Positions 5,896-5,900 of a stretch of DNA of 5,900 nucleotides are shown in pieces (position 1 is the first letter of the stretch; each line of letters opens with the position of its first letter). The translations under genes and the position numbers were made by a program. Source of the DNA: an uncultured Bacillota bacterium (GTDB taxonomy: Bacteria > Bacillota > Sulfobacillia > UBA995 > UBA9673); contig CALMHV010000290.1 in assembly GCA_937863905.1 (NCBI GenBank), forward strand, positions 1-5,900, given 5' to 3'. Below the pieces are notes generated by a model, which worked only from the letters and a program-made list of their open reading frames with translations, was not told the origin of the DNA and ran no database searches.

Positions 5896-5900
5896 TCCCG

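Overview
The window looks like chromosomal DNA from a high-GC, endospore-forming member of the Bacillota. Two observations support this: the gene order spoVFA-spoVFB-asd-dapG-dapA is the order known from Bacillus subtilis, and the first two genes make dipicolinate, the spore-core chelator. The strongly GC-biased third codon positions, frequent GTG/TTG starts and G-rich ribosome binding sites suggest one of the GC-rich clostridial or Limnochordia-like lineages rather than a Bacillus. This placement is inference; no rRNA or other taxonomic marker is present.

Layout, from the right end leftwards (the direction of transcription of the main operon). Positions 5835-1018, minus strand, hold five tightly packed genes: dpaA (5835-4945), dpaB (4909-4298), asd (4236-3226), a DapG-type aspartate kinase (3179-1923) and dapA (1926-1018). 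Gaps are 35, 61 and 46 bp, and the last pair overlaps by 4 bp. Together they encode a route from aspartate to dipicolinate: aspartate to aspartyl phosphate (DapG), to aspartate semialdehyde (Asd), to the dihydrodipicolinate precursor (DapA), to dipicolinate (DpaA/DpaB). The DapA product also feeds diaminopimelate and lysine synthesis through DapB, which is not in this window. A CATAnnnT box at the extreme right edge (5888-5895) may be the -10 element of a mother-cell sigma (E or K) promoter for the operon.

Positions 749-1012, plus strand, hold a small unrecognised ORF that converges on dapA with only 5 bp between the two stop codons. Its last 50 or so codons look coding; its first 35 do not clearly.

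Positions 696-1, minus strand, look like an accessory module. A 118-residue protein with four tandem 18-residue helical repeats (696-340) is followed after 178 bp by the start of a minimal-nucleotidyltransferase-type protein (161-1) that runs off the window. Both have very good Shine-Dalgarno sequences. The gap between them contains a strong hairpin. This module lies where B. subtilis carries the ribonuclease J gene rnjB after dapA.

Other structure: a perfect 17-bp tandem duplication covers the dpaA stop and the dpaB ribosome binding site, and a GC-only hairpin overlaps the dpaB stop. The aspartate kinase has an unusual Arg in the otherwise conserved KFGG(T/S)S motif. No rRNA, tRNA, CRISPR array, transposase or insertion sequence was seen.
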